Source: Lactobacillus sp. S2-2
GTDB taxonomy: Bacteria; Bacillota; Bacilli; Lactobacillales; Lactobacillaceae
DNA length: 64,000 nt
Direction: 5' to 3'
Assembly (NCBI RefSeq): GCF_021698855.1
Contig: NZ_WWFA01000002.1
Location: 124,001-188,000, forward strand
Shown: positions 28,555-37,730 of the stretch, one piece after another
Layout: each line of letters starts with the position of its first letter
Position numbering within the stretch: the first letter of the stretch is position 1
Notes under the pieces: generated by a model
The model's input: only the letters and a program-made list of their open reading frames with translations
Database searches by the model: none
What the model was told of the DNA's origin: nothing
Program-made: the position numbers and the translations under genes

Positions 28555-29259
28555 ATGGATGAAAATAATTTATCTAATCGATTAAAAAAGGTAGCTGAAT
28601 TAGTACCAGAAAACAGCAGAATTGCAGATATTGGATCAGATCATGCTTATCTTCCAGCTTATTTAGTAAATCAAGAAAAAATTGAATTTGGAGTTGCTGG
28701 TGAAGTAGTTGAAGGACCTTATTTGAATGCTGTAAAAGAAATTAAAAATCAAATGATGGAAAATATTGTTAAAGTACGTTTTGGTGATGGATTAGAAGTC
28801 ATTGAGATTGATGATCGAATTAATACAGTTATTATTGCAGGAATGGGTGGCAATTTAATTAAAAATATTTTGACCGAAGGATATGAAAAATTAAATGGAA
28901 GTGAAAAGTTAATTTTGCAACCTAATATTGGTGAAAAGAAATTAAGAAAATGGTTAATGGAAAATAATTATTCAATTGATAATGAGACTTTACTTGAAGA
29001 AGATGGACATTATTATGAGATAATTGAGGCTAATAAAGTAAATAAATTAGTTAATTATAGTGATTTAGAATTAATGTTTGGTCCATTATTATTGAAAGAA
29101 AAAAATACAGATTTTATAAATAAATGGTCAGATAAAATTAAGCGTAATTTAACGGTATTAGATAATTTAAAAAATGCAAAAAATATACCAAATAAAAAAA
29201 TTAATGATATAAAAAGTGAAAATGAAAAAATTGAAAGGATTATTAATGACAAAATTTAA
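28555..29259 (+). CDS. trmK: tRNA (adenine(22)-N(1))-methyltransferase
   Basis: TrmK methylates A22 of tRNA using AdoMet. The 234-aa protein has the motif RIADIGSDHAYLPAYLV, FGDGLEVI, VIIAGMGGNLI and a QPNIGEKKLRKWL segment, as in the YqfN/TrmK family, then a coiled-coil-like C-terminal tail. It overlaps the next gene by 14 bases. trmK-nif3 behind rpoD is the arrangement of B. subtilis (sigA-yqfN-yqfO). A TATAAT lies at 28521-28526. Confidence 0.95.
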   Translation: MDENNLSNRLKKVAELVPENSRIADIGSDHAYLPAYLVNQEKIEFGVAGEVVEGPYLNAVKEIKNQMMENIVKVRFGDGLEVIEIDDRINTVIIAGMGGNLIKNILTEGYEKLNGSEKLILQPNIGEKKLRKWLMENNYSIDNETLLEEDGHYYEIIEANKVNKLVNYSDLELMFGPLLLKEKNTDFINKWSDKIKRNLTVLDNLKNAKNIPNKKINDIKSENEKIERIINDKI

Positions 29260-30061
29260 GGATATAATTAAGCCATTAAATGAATTGGCTCCAATTGAAG
29301 ATTCTTTTGAAAAAGATCCGGTTGGTTTACAAATTGGTAATTTAGAAAATGATGTAGCGAAAGTTTTAATTACTTTAGATGTTAGACCTGAAGTTGTTCA
29401 AGAAGCGATTGATAAAAATATTGACTTAATAATTTCACATCATCCCTTAATTTTTAGACCGATTAAAAATATTGATTTAAGTAATGAGCAGAATAAAATG
29501 TATGTAGAATTAATAAAACATAATATTAATGTTTTTTCTGCACATACCAATCTTGATAATGCTCAAAACGGAATGAATCAATGGTTAGCAGAATTACTTG
29601 ATTTAGAGAATATTAAGCCAGTAAACCTATCTATGAATTTAAAAAAAGGTTATGTAAAGGATGTACCTACAGGTAGAATTGGTAATTTGAAAAAAGAATG
29701 TTCTCTAAAAGATTTTGCAAAAATTTGTAAAGACAAATTTGATATTGATGGATTAAGATTAATTTCAAATAATTTAGATCAACAAATTAATAAAGTTGCA
29801 GTGCTTGGTGGTGATGGCGGTAAATATTATCCATCTATGCAAAATGCAGGAGCAGATGTGTATATCACTGGAGATATTTATTATCATGTTGGTCATGATA
29901 TTTTAGCAGATGGATTTTCTGTAATTGATCCAGGTCATAATATTGAAAAAGTTATTTCAAATAGGCTTACTAAAGACTATTTAAAATGGAAAGAAGAGTA
30001 TAATTTAGATATCGAAATATTTGAATCTAAAGTCGATACGGATCCTTATACTTTCATTTAA
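29246..30061 (+). CDS. Nif3-like dinuclear metal centre protein
   Basis: The 271-aa protein is of the NIF3/YqfO family: DPVGLQIGN, the metal-site motifs LIISHHPLIFRP and FSAHTNLDNA, and later VAVLGGDGGKYY and VYITGDIYYHVGHDI. The family forms hexamers with a two-metal site; its biochemical role remains unsettled (GTP cyclohydrolase-like activity has been suggested for some members). It lacks the extra PII-like insert of longer forms. Start is ATG 29246 behind AAAGGA, inside the end of trmK; the earlier in-frame ATGs are not needed. Confidence 0.9.
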   Translation: MTKFKDIIKPLNELAPIEDSFEKDPVGLQIGNLENDVAKVLITLDVRPEVVQEAIDKNIDLIISHHPLIFRPIKNIDLSNEQNKMYVELIKHNINVFSAHTNLDNAQNGMNQWLAELLDLENIKPVNLSMNLKKGYVKDVPTGRIGNLKKECSLKDFAKICKDKFDIDGLRLISNNLDQQINKVAVLGGDGGKYYPSMQNAGADVYITGDIYYHVGHDILADGFSVIDPGHNIEKVISNRLTKDYLKWKEEYNLDIEIFESKVDTDPYTFI

Positions 30062-30079
30062 ATTTAAGAGGTGATTAAT

Positions 30080-31327
30080 ATGATAAAATATAAAAATTTG
30101 CAAACAAGATTTTTGAAATATGTAAAAGAAAACACTAGATCTAATCCTAATTCAACATCAATTCCTTCCGATCCTAAAGAAATTGAATTCATTAAAAATT
30201 TGAAGCAAGAACTAGATGATTTAGGATTAGAAAATACTAGAATTATGAAATCCAGTGGTTATTTATTCGCTGAATTACCAGCTAATTGTGATATAGATGT
30301 AGTTGATTTAGGTTTTATTGCTCATGTTGATACTGCAGATTTTAATTCTGAAAATATTAATCCTCAAATTGTTGAAAATTATGATGGTAAATCAAAAATT
30401 AATCTAGATAAAAATGGACAATATGTGCTTGATCCTAAAATTTTTCCAAGTTTAAATAAATATGGAGATCAAACTTTAATTACTACGGATGGATCTACAT
30501 TATTAGGTGCAGATGATAAGGCAGGAGTATCTGAAATAATTACTGCAATGGAATATTTAATCCAAAATCCAGAAATAAAACATGGAAAAATTGTGGTCGG
30601 TTTTGGCCCAGATGAGGAAATTGGAACTGGAGCTGATCATTTTGAAGTAGATCAATTTGATGCAGATTTTGCTTATACAGTTGATGGTGGTCCATTGGGT
30701 GATTTACAATACGAAACTTTTAATGCAGCAGAAATGATTGTTGAAATTAAAGGGACAAATGTTCATCCTGCTGAAGCTAAAGGTATTATGGTAAATGCTT
30801 CTCAATTAGCAATTGATTTTCATTCACAGTTACCAATTGAAAAAAGACCAGAAAAAACGGCTGGAAGAGAAGGATTCTACTTCCTAGAAAGTGCACAAAT
30901 GAATACTGATAAAGCTACAATGAATTACATTATTCGTGATCATGATAAAAATAAATTCGAAGATATGAAAGAATATGCAATTAAATTAGCTAAAAAAATG
31001 AATGAAAAATATGACGAAGATAAAATAATTCTAAAAATTAAAGATCAGTATTATAATATGGCTGAGGTAATTAAAAAGGATATGAGAGTTGTTGATTTAC
31101 CTGAAAATGCAATGAAAGATCTTGATATTGAACCTAATATTTTCCCAGTTAGAGGTGGAACTGATGGTTCTAAAATATCATTTCTTGGGCTCCCAACTCC
31201 TAATTTATTTGCCGGTCCAGAAAATATGCATGGACGTTTTGAATATATTTCATTAAATACAATGTCAAAAGCAGTTGATGTCATTATTAAAATGACTCAA
31301 ATTGCTCCAAGGAAAGGAAATGAATAA
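30080..31327 (+). CDS. pepT: Peptidase T (tripeptide aminopeptidase)
   Basis: Cytoplasmic M20B metallopeptidase that removes the N-terminal residue of tripeptides. The 415-aa protein has the zinc motifs GFIAHVDTADF, LLGADDKAGV, FGPDEEIGTGADHF and TVDGGPLGDLQYE, and the C-terminal GGTDGSKISFLGLPTPNLFAGPENMHG. Start is ATG 30080 with GAGGTG upstream; the GTG at 30071 is part of that ribosome site. Confidence 0.96.
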   Translation: MIKYKNLQTRFLKYVKENTRSNPNSTSIPSDPKEIEFIKNLKQELDDLGLENTRIMKSSGYLFAELPANCDIDVVDLGFIAHVDTADFNSENINPQIVENYDGKSKINLDKNGQYVLDPKIFPSLNKYGDQTLITTDGSTLLGADDKAGVSEIITAMEYLIQNPEIKHGKIVVGFGPDEEIGTGADHFEVDQFDADFAYTVDGGPLGDLQYETFNAAEMIVEIKGTNVHPAEAKGIMVNASQLAIDFHSQLPIEKRPEKTAGREGFYFLESAQMNTDKATMNYIIRDHDKNKFEDMKEYAIKLAKKMNEKYDEDKIILKIKDQYYNMAEVIKKDMRVVDLPENAMKDLDIEPNIFPVRGGTDGSKISFLGLPTPNLFAGPENMHGRFEYISLNTMSKAVDVIIKMTQIAPRKGNE

Positions 31328-31330
31328 ATT

Positions 31331-33913
31331 ATGAATCCAGATATTTTAACCGATGCTGTTAATAAAGCTTTATCAGAAGCACAAAAGGTAGCAGTTAATC
31401 GTAAACAACAAGATATTGGAATTTCTCAATTATTTAAAGTGTTAATTCAACCTGGAGAATTAACACGTCAAATCTTTTCAGATCTAGGTCTAAATATAAA
31501 AGAAGTTGAAAGTGAATTAGATAGTGAACTTGATCAAATAGCTACTGTAGAAGGAGATAATGTTCAATATGGAAATAGTTTTTCAAGCAATTTAAATGAA
31601 TTATTAATGAAATCAGATCAAATTAAGTCTGAATTTGGTGACGAATATATTGCAATTGATACTTTAAATATTGCCTTAATGCAGATTAGTGGATCTAAAT
31701 TTACTGATTATTTAAAAAATCAAGATATAACTGAACAAAAAATACGTAATGTTGTTGAAAAAATTAGAGGTGGAGAAAAGGTAACTTCTAAGAGTCAAGA
31801 AGATAATTATCAATCTTTGTCAAAACATGGAGTAGACTTAGTTCAAGAGGCTAGAGATGGTAAGCTAGGACCAATTATTGGAAGAGATGAAGAAGTTTTA
31901 GATGTAATTCGAATTCTTTCTAGAAAAACTAAAAATAATCCATTATTAATTGGTGATCCTGGGGTTGGTAAAACTGCAATTGTTGAAGGATTGGCAAAAA
32001 GAATTGCAATTGGTGATGTTCCGGAAAATTTAAAAGATAAGAAAGTTTATCAATTAGATATGACTTCTTTAATTGCTGGTGCCCAATATCGTGGTCAATT
32101 TGAAGAACGATTAAAATCAGTTTTAAAAGAAGTTAAAAAGTCTGAAGGACAAATTTTACTATTTATTGATGAAATCCATACAATTGTTGGTGCTGGTAAA
32201 ACAGAAGGTAGTACTGATGCTGGTAATATCTTAAAACCAATGCTTGCTCGTGGAGAACTTCATTTAATTGGTGCAACAACTCTTGATGAATATCGTCAAT
32301 ACATGGAAAAAGATAAGGCTTTAGAACGTCGTTTCCAAAGAGTTCGTGTTAATGAGCCTTCAGTTGATGATACGATAACTATTTTACGTGGAATTAGAGA
32401 ATCCTTTGAAATTCATCATGGAGTTAAAATTCATGATAATGCCTTAGTGTCAGCAGCTAAAATGTCTGATCGTTATATAACAGATCGTTATTTACCCGAT
32501 AAGGCAATTGACTTAGTTGATGAAGCATCTGCTGATATTCGAGTAGAAATGAATTCTAGACCAACTGAACTAGATACTGCTGATCGTCAACTAATGAGAT
32601 TAGAAGTTGAAGAACAAGCATTAAACGCTGAAAATGATGAAGCTTCAAAAGAACGTTTGAAAGAAGTTAAAAAAGAATTAGCTGATAAAAAAGAATTTGT
32701 TAATAATCTTTCAGCACGTTGGGAACAAGAAAAAAATAGTCTTAACGAGCTAGGTAATAAAAAACAAGAACTTGATAAAGCTAGAAATGATTTACAACAA
32801 GCTGAAAGTAATTATGATTTAAATAAAGTTGCAGTATTGCAACATGGGACAATCCCAGAATTAGAAAAAGAATTAAAGGAGATGGAAGAAACAGATCATT
32901 CTGATGATTGGCTTGTAAAAGAATCAGTTACAAGTGATGAAATTGCAGATGTTGTTTCAAAACAAACTGGAATTCCAGTTTCTAAATTAGCTGAATCTCA
33001 AAGAGAAAAATTATTAAAGCTCCCAGAAAATTTACACAAACGTGTAGTTGGACAAGATGAAGCAGTTCAAGCAGTGTCTGATGCAGTTTTAAGATCACAG
33101 GCTGGTTTATCTGATCCAAGTAAACCACTAGGGTCATTCTTATTCTTAGGACCTACTGGAGTTGGTAAAACTGAATTAGCTAAATCATTAGCTGAGAACC
33201 TTTTTGATTCTGAAGATAATATGGTTAGAATTGATATGTCTGAGTATATGGAGAAAGAATCAGTTTCTAGATTAGTAGGAGCTGCTCCTGGATATGTGGG
33301 ATATGAAGAAGGTGGACAACTAACTGAAGCGGTTAGAAGAAATCCTTATACAATCGTTTTATTTGATGAAATTGAAAAAGCACATCCTGATGTTTTTAAT
33401 GTTTTATTACAAGTTTTAGATGATGGACGATTAACTGATGGTCAAGGGCATATTGTTAACTTTAAGAATACTTTATTGATTATGACTTCTAATTTAGGTT
33501 CACAAGATTTATTAAATGGAATTGATAAAAATGGTGAAATAAAAGATTCTGCTAAAGAAAGTGTAGAAAAATTATTGCATCAATCATTTAAGCCAGAATT
33601 TTTAAACAGAATTGATGATACAATTCTATTTAAACCATTAAGCAAAAATGATACTGGTTTCTTAGTTGAAAAATTAGTTGATCAAATTAATCAACGTTTG
33701 TCAGATAAGGAAATTACTTTAAGTTTAACTGATCAAGCAAAACAATGGTTAGCTGATAATGGATATGATCCACAATTTGGTGCAAGACCATTACAAAGAT
33801 TTGTAACTAATAAAGTTGAAACACCATTAGCAAAAGAAATTATTGCTGGTAATATTGAAGATAAATCAGAAGTAACAATTGATGAAAATGATAATAAGAT
33901 TGAATTTAATTAA
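31331..33913 (+). CDS. clpB: ATP-dependent disaggregase ClpB
   Basis: Hsp100 hexameric chaperone that resolves aggregates with DnaK. The 860-aa protein has the Clp N domain, AAA1 with Walker A GDPGVGKTAI, the long coiled-coil middle domain (about 400-520; it separates ClpB from ClpA/ClpC), AAA2 with GPTGVGKTEL and sensor/arginine motifs (KPEFLNRIDDTI). It follows pepT after 3 bases, and I see neither a CIRCE element nor a CtsR direct repeat in front of it, so it appears to be carried by the trmK-nif3-pepT transcript. That is inferred from spacing. Confidence 0.97.
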   Translation: MNPDILTDAVNKALSEAQKVAVNRKQQDIGISQLFKVLIQPGELTRQIFSDLGLNIKEVESELDSELDQIATVEGDNVQYGNSFSSNLNELLMKSDQIKSEFGDEYIAIDTLNIALMQISGSKFTDYLKNQDITEQKIRNVVEKIRGGEKVTSKSQEDNYQSLSKHGVDLVQEARDGKLGPIIGRDEEVLDVIRILSRKTKNNPLLIGDPGVGKTAIVEGLAKRIAIGDVPENLKDKKVYQLDMTSLIAGAQYRGQFEERLKSVLKEVKKSEGQILLFIDEIHTIVGAGKTEGSTDAGNILKPMLARGELHLIGATTLDEYRQYMEKDKALERRFQRVRVNEPSVDDTITILRGIRESFEIHHGVKIHDNALVSAAKMSDRYITDRYLPDKAIDLVDEASADIRVEMNSRPTELDTADRQLMRLEVEEQALNAENDEASKERLKEVKKELADKKEFVNNLSARWEQEKNSLNELGNKKQELDKARNDLQQAESNYDLNKVAVLQHGTIPELEKELKEMEETDHSDDWLVKESVTSDEIADVVSKQTGIPVSKLAESQREKLLKLPENLHKRVVGQDEAVQAVSDAVLRSQAGLSDPSKPLGSFLFLGPTGVGKTELAKSLAENLFDSEDNMVRIDMSEYMEKESVSRLVGAAPGYVGYEEGGQLTEAVRRNPYTIVLFDEIEKAHPDVFNVLLQVLDDGRLTDGQGHIVNFKNTLLIMTSNLGSQDLLNGIDKNGEIKDSAKESVEKLLHQSFKPEFLNRIDDTILFKPLSKNDTGFLVEKLVDQINQRLSDKEITLSLTDQAKQWLADNGYDPQFGARPLQRFVTNKVETPLAKEIIAGNIEDKSEVTIDENDNKIEFN

Positions 33914-33917
33914 ATTA

Positions 33918-33948
33918 AAAAAGCTATCACATTTTGTGATAGCTTTTT
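33918..33948. terminator. Bidirectional terminator between clpB and the DUF2929 gene
   Basis: Thirteen-base arms (33918-33930 and 33936-33948) with A and T runs on opposite sides, between convergent genes. Confidence 0.88.
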
Positions 33949-33950
33949 GT

Positions 33951-34142
33951 TTAAGATCTTTTACTAATCATTCTAATTCCATGAGTACCAACTAATGCAA
34001 CAACAATTCCAGCAATTGCACAGCTAAGTGCTGTTTGAGAATTAAATGGTGATTGTGCAAGGGCTGATCCGATGTAGCCTAAAATTTCTCCATAGATAAG
34101 TCCCCAGAATATAATAGTTAGGTTTGCAGCAAATGTACGCAT
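33951..34142 (-). CDS. Small two-helix membrane protein, DUF2929-like
   Basis: A 63-aa protein with two hydrophobic segments (about residues 7-26 and 38-58) around a polar loop (AQSPFNSQTAL). Size, the GxxxGYIGSAL motif at the end of helix 1 and the basic tail resemble the DUF2929 family of lactobacilli, whose function is unknown. Its own promoter and GAGGTGG ribosome site make it a real gene despite its length. The terminator is shared with clpB. Confidence 0.75.
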   Translation of the reverse strand: MRTFAANLTIIFWGLIYGEILGYIGSALAQSPFNSQTALSCAIAGIVVALVGTHGIRMISKRS

Positions 34143-34167
34143 AATTATCCACCTCTCAATGACACTA

Positions 34168-34196
34168 ATTCTATCACAAATTTTTAAAATTGGTAA
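34168..34196 (-). promoter_or_regulatory. Sigma-A promoter of the DUF2929-like gene
   Basis: Minus strand: TTACCA (34196-34191), 17-base spacer ending TGA, TAGAAT (34173-34168). Confidence 0.7.
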
Positions 34197-34247
34197 TTAT
34201 ATTTATTAAATAATTATAGCGAAATATAATGAAAGTTAAGTGAAGAT

Positions 34248-34256
34248 TGTTATAAT
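34248..34256 (+). promoter_or_regulatory. Extended -10 promoter of dnaE
   Basis: TGT followed by perfect TATAAT (34251-34256); the -35 region is poor. Transcription would start near 34263, leaving a leader of about 20 bases that carries the GGAGG site at 34273-34277. Confidence 0.65.
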
Positions 34257-34284
34257 TAATTTAAATTAAAAAGGAGGACTTCTT

Positions 34285-37200
34285 ATTTATACTCCATTAC
34301 AGAATTTAAGTTCGTTTAGTTTATTAGATAGTAGTAATAAAATTGATGAATTAATTAAAGATGCAAAAGATAAAGGATATACCAGCTTAGCTTTAACAGA
34401 TAAAAATACAATGTATGCGACGATTGATTTTTATCATAAAGCCATCGATGAAAATATAAAACCAATTATTGGATTAACAATAGATTTTAATTATCAAAGT
34501 GAACAGAATCATTATGAATTATTATTTATTGCAAAAAATAATAATGGATATAAAAATTTAATGCAAATTTCTACTTATAAGATGACGCATTTTGATGATT
34601 ATTTTGATATTAATGATATTTCAGACTATTTAGATGATATTTTTATTTTAATTCCAAAGAATAGTGAGTTATTAAATATAATCAATAATCAATCGGAAAA
34701 ATATGTTGATGAATATGTTGAGAAACTGATTAATCACTTGAATTTACAAAATTTAAAAATTGGAATCGGAATAGATTATTCTGATTTTATGATTGATAGA
34801 TTAAAAGAAATATCAAAAAAATATCAAATTGATTTAATTGCTCTAAATTCTGTAAAGTATTTAAAGCAAAATGAATTATTTGCAAATAAAGTACTTAATT
34901 CAATTGGTAATAATCGAGTGATTGATGATCCGATTTATGAAAATCAATTTAAAGGGGATGAATATTTAAAGTCAAGCGATGAAATGGATGATTCTTATTT
35001 AAAAATGGGATTAAAAAATTTATTAGAAAATAATAATAAATTGAGTAATGAAGTAGATATCCAAATTTTAGATAAGGAACCTAAACTACCTGTTTTTGAT
35101 ACTCCTGACGGTTATGATTCACAAAAGTATCTTCGTCATCTTTGTGAAATCGGGTTATCTAATAAAAATCTTGATAAGAATAGACAAGAAGAATATCAAA
35201 ATCGATTAAGTCATGAATTAGATGTAATTGACCGTATGCAATTTAATGATTACTTTTTGGTAGTTCAAGATGTAATAAATTTTGCCCATCATCAAAATAT
35301 AATTACTGGACCAGGAAGAGGATCTGCTGCTGGATCTTTAGTAGCATATAGTTTAGGGATTACTGGTGTAGATCCAATTAAGAATAATCTTTTATTTGAA
35401 CGTTTTTTAAACGAAGATCGAGCACAAATGCCAGATATTGATTTGGATGTTCCAGACAATCGAAGAGAAGATATTTTAAAATTTATTCATCAAAAATATG
35501 GAGCAGACAGAGTTGCACAAATAGTTACTTTTGGTACTCTTTCTGCCAAGCAAGTTATTAGAGATGTTGGAAGAGTATTTGGACTGAATCAAAAAGAAAT
35601 GTCTAATTGGAGTTCATCAATTCCATCTGAATTAAATATAACTTTAGAAAGTGCAAAAAATAAATCACAAAAGTTAATTAATTTAATTTCTGATTCAAAA
35701 AAGAACAAATTATTATTTGAAACAGCATTAAAATTAGAAGGATTACCAAGACATTATTCAATCCATGCTGCTGGTTTAATTATTAGTGAGAATCCGATTG
35801 TTAATAATTCTCCTTTACAAAACGGTCGCGATGGATTATTAATAACTCAATATTCAAAAAAATATGTTGAAAATGTTGGATTATTAAAATTTGATTTTTT
35901 GGGATTGAAGAATTTATCAATTTTAGGAAATATTATCGATTTAGTTCATATTACTCAACCTAATTTTAATATTGATGAAATTAATTTTAATGATCCTAAA
36001 ACTTTGAATTTATTTATAAAAGGTAATACTAATGGGATTTTTCAGTTTGAATCTAATGGAATAAAAAATGTCTTAAGGCAATTAAAACCAACTAATTTTG
36101 ATCTAGTTGCAGCTGTTAATGCTTTATATAGACCTGGACCAATGGAAAATATTGATACTTTTATTAAAAGAAAAAATGGTATTGAAAATATAACGTACCC
36201 AGCAGATAGTGTTAAACCAATTTTAGAATCAACATTTGGAATAATTGTATATCAAGAACAAGTAATGCAACTAGCCTCTGTTATGGCTGGCTTCACATTA
36301 GGACAAGCCGATATTTTAAGAAGAGCAATGAGTAAAAAAGATAAGTATGAGATGGATCAAATGAGAAATAGGTTCATTGATGGATCAATGAGTAAAGGAT
36401 ATAGTAATAATACAGCAGTACAAGTTTTTGATTATATCGATCGGTTTGCTAATTATGGATTTAATAAATCACATGCTTACGCTTATACTAAAATGGCATT
36501 TGAACTTGCTTATTTAAAAGCTAATTTTCCAGGAGAATTTTTTGTATCACTATTAAATTCGGTTGTTGGAAACTATGAAAAAGAAAAAAAGTATATTCAA
36601 GAGGCAAAAAATAAAGGAATTGAAGTTAATTCACCAAATATAAATTTAAGTCAAAGTGAGTTTAAATATAAAAATAAAAAAATTATATTTGGGTTTAATT
36701 CAATTAAGAGCTTAAGATCTGATTTTATCAAAGATATCTTAATTAAAAGAGAAAATGGTAGTTTTAAAGATTTAAAAGATTTTATTCATCGTATAGATGA
36801 AAAATATCGAAAAGAAGATTTAATAAAACCATTAGTTTATGTTGGTGCTTTAGATGAATTTAATTATAATCGTGCTGAATTAATTCAAGCAATTCCAGAA
36901 TTAATTAATTCAATTGAGTTAAGTGGGAATTCAATTGAATTATTTGAAGTATTAGCACCTAAGATAGAAAGAAAAGATGATTTTTCATTAGTTCAGAAAT
37001 TAGATTTTGAAAATGAATACTTAGGACTATATTTATCTGGTCATCCAGTTGAACAATATCAAAAACTAAAAGAAATTTATCCATTGATAAATACGAGTGA
37101 ATTAAATACGCAAAACAATGTATTTTATATCTTACTTTATATTTTAAATGTTAGAGTTATTAGAACCAAAAAAGGTCAAAAAATGGCATTTGTAAAGGTT

Positions 37201-37602
37201 AATGATCAATATAAAGAAACTACATTAGTTGTTTTTCCGGATTTATTTAAAAAAGTTGAAAAATGGTTAAACAAAGAAATTGTTTTATTGGTTCAAGGAA
37301 AAAATGATGGAGAACAAATTATTGCAAATGAACTTATGCCAGCTGCTAATTTAAAATCTGAATTAGAAAAAAAATCGAAAAAATTATATTTATTAATCGA
37401 AACAAAATTTGACAATCCAGAATTTTTAAAGAAAATTTTGGAAATATTACGATTAAATTCAGGATCACATCAAGTTATTATGCATCGAGAAAAAGATAAT
37501 AGTAACCATTTATTGGCAAACAAATTTAATGTTAATTTAAATGAATCTCTAATAAAGAAATTAAATTATGTTTTAGGCGAAAGCAACATTAAAATTAATT
37601 AA
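34285..37602 (+). CDS. dnaE: DNA polymerase III subunit alpha (DnaE), ATT start
   Basis: Replicative polymerase extending primers, working beside PolC in Firmicutes. From ATT 34285 the product is 1105 aa. It has the PHP domain (FSLLDSSNKIDELIKDAKDKG onward, in two parts), the palm with GPGRGSAAGSLVAY and catalytic MPDIDLDVPD, RPGPMENIDTF, YGFNKSHAYAY, and a C-terminal OB/tRNA-anti region. The first ATG in frame (34411) would cut 42 residues that match the family start (YTPLQNLSSFSLL). The frame is closed by TAA at 34267, and no ATG, GTG or TTG lies between that stop and ATT 34285. GGAGG (34273-34277) sits 7 bases before the ATT. Confidence 0.93.
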   Translation: MYTPLQNLSSFSLLDSSNKIDELIKDAKDKGYTSLALTDKNTMYATIDFYHKAIDENIKPIIGLTIDFNYQSEQNHYELLFIAKNNNGYKNLMQISTYKMTHFDDYFDINDISDYLDDIFILIPKNSELLNIINNQSEKYVDEYVEKLINHLNLQNLKIGIGIDYSDFMIDRLKEISKKYQIDLIALNSVKYLKQNELFANKVLNSIGNNRVIDDPIYENQFKGDEYLKSSDEMDDSYLKMGLKNLLENNNKLSNEVDIQILDKEPKLPVFDTPDGYDSQKYLRHLCEIGLSNKNLDKNRQEEYQNRLSHELDVIDRMQFNDYFLVVQDVINFAHHQNIITGPGRGSAAGSLVAYSLGITGVDPIKNNLLFERFLNEDRAQMPDIDLDVPDNRREDILKFIHQKYGADRVAQIVTFGTLSAKQVIRDVGRVFGLNQKEMSNWSSSIPSELNITLESAKNKSQKLINLISDSKKNKLLFETALKLEGLPRHYSIHAAGLIISENPIVNNSPLQNGRDGLLITQYSKKYVENVGLLKFDFLGLKNLSILGNIIDLVHITQPNFNIDEINFNDPKTLNLFIKGNTNGIFQFESNGIKNVLRQLKPTNFDLVAAVNALYRPGPMENIDTFIKRKNGIENITYPADSVKPILESTFGIIVYQEQVMQLASVMAGFTLGQADILRRAMSKKDKYEMDQMRNRFIDGSMSKGYSNNTAVQVFDYIDRFANYGFNKSHAYAYTKMAFELAYLKANFPGEFFVSLLNSVVGNYEKEKKYIQEAKNKGIEVNSPNINLSQSEFKYKNKKIIFGFNSIKSLRSDFIKDILIKRENGSFKDLKDFIHRIDEKYRKEDLIKPLVYVGALDEFNYNRAELIQAIPELINSIELSGNSIELFEVLAPKIERKDDFSLVQKLDFENEYLGLYLSGHPVEQYQKLKEIYPLINTSELNTQNNVFYILLYILNVRVIRTKKGQKMAFVKVNDQYKETTLVVFPDLFKKVEKWLNKEIVLLVQGKNDGEQIIANELMPAANLKSELEKKSKKLYLLIETKFDNPEFLKKILEILRLNSGSHQVIMHREKDNSNHLLANKFNVNLNESLIKKLNYVLGESNIKIN

Positions 37603-37648
37603 ATAAAATTAATTAGCTTGAATAATTGCAGACATTAATTGCTAAAAG

Positions 37649-37657
37649 TGATACAAT
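37649..37657 (+). promoter_or_regulatory. Extended -10 promoter of pyk
   Basis: TGA followed by TACAAT (37652-37657); no good -35. About 75 bases separate it from the pyk start. Confidence 0.5.
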
Positions 37658-37687
37658 AATTTGTGAAATATAATTACCAAAAGATAC

Positions 37688-37712
37688 TTGGCAAAAAGTT
37701 CTTTGGCAAAAA
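37688..37712 (+). repeat. Direct repeat in the pyk leader
   Basis: ttggcaaaaa occurs at 37688-37697 and again at 37703-37712, 15 bases apart, just before the ribosome site. It could be a protein- or RNA-binding site; no known site type was matched. Confidence 0.5.
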
Positions 37713-37730
37713 AGGAGAGGTTTTTTACTT

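Noticed and set aside
31290-31345. CIRCE or CtsR operator before clpB
   Set aside because: The gap to pepT is only 3 bases, and neither the CIRCE inverted repeat nor the CtsR heptad direct repeat is present.
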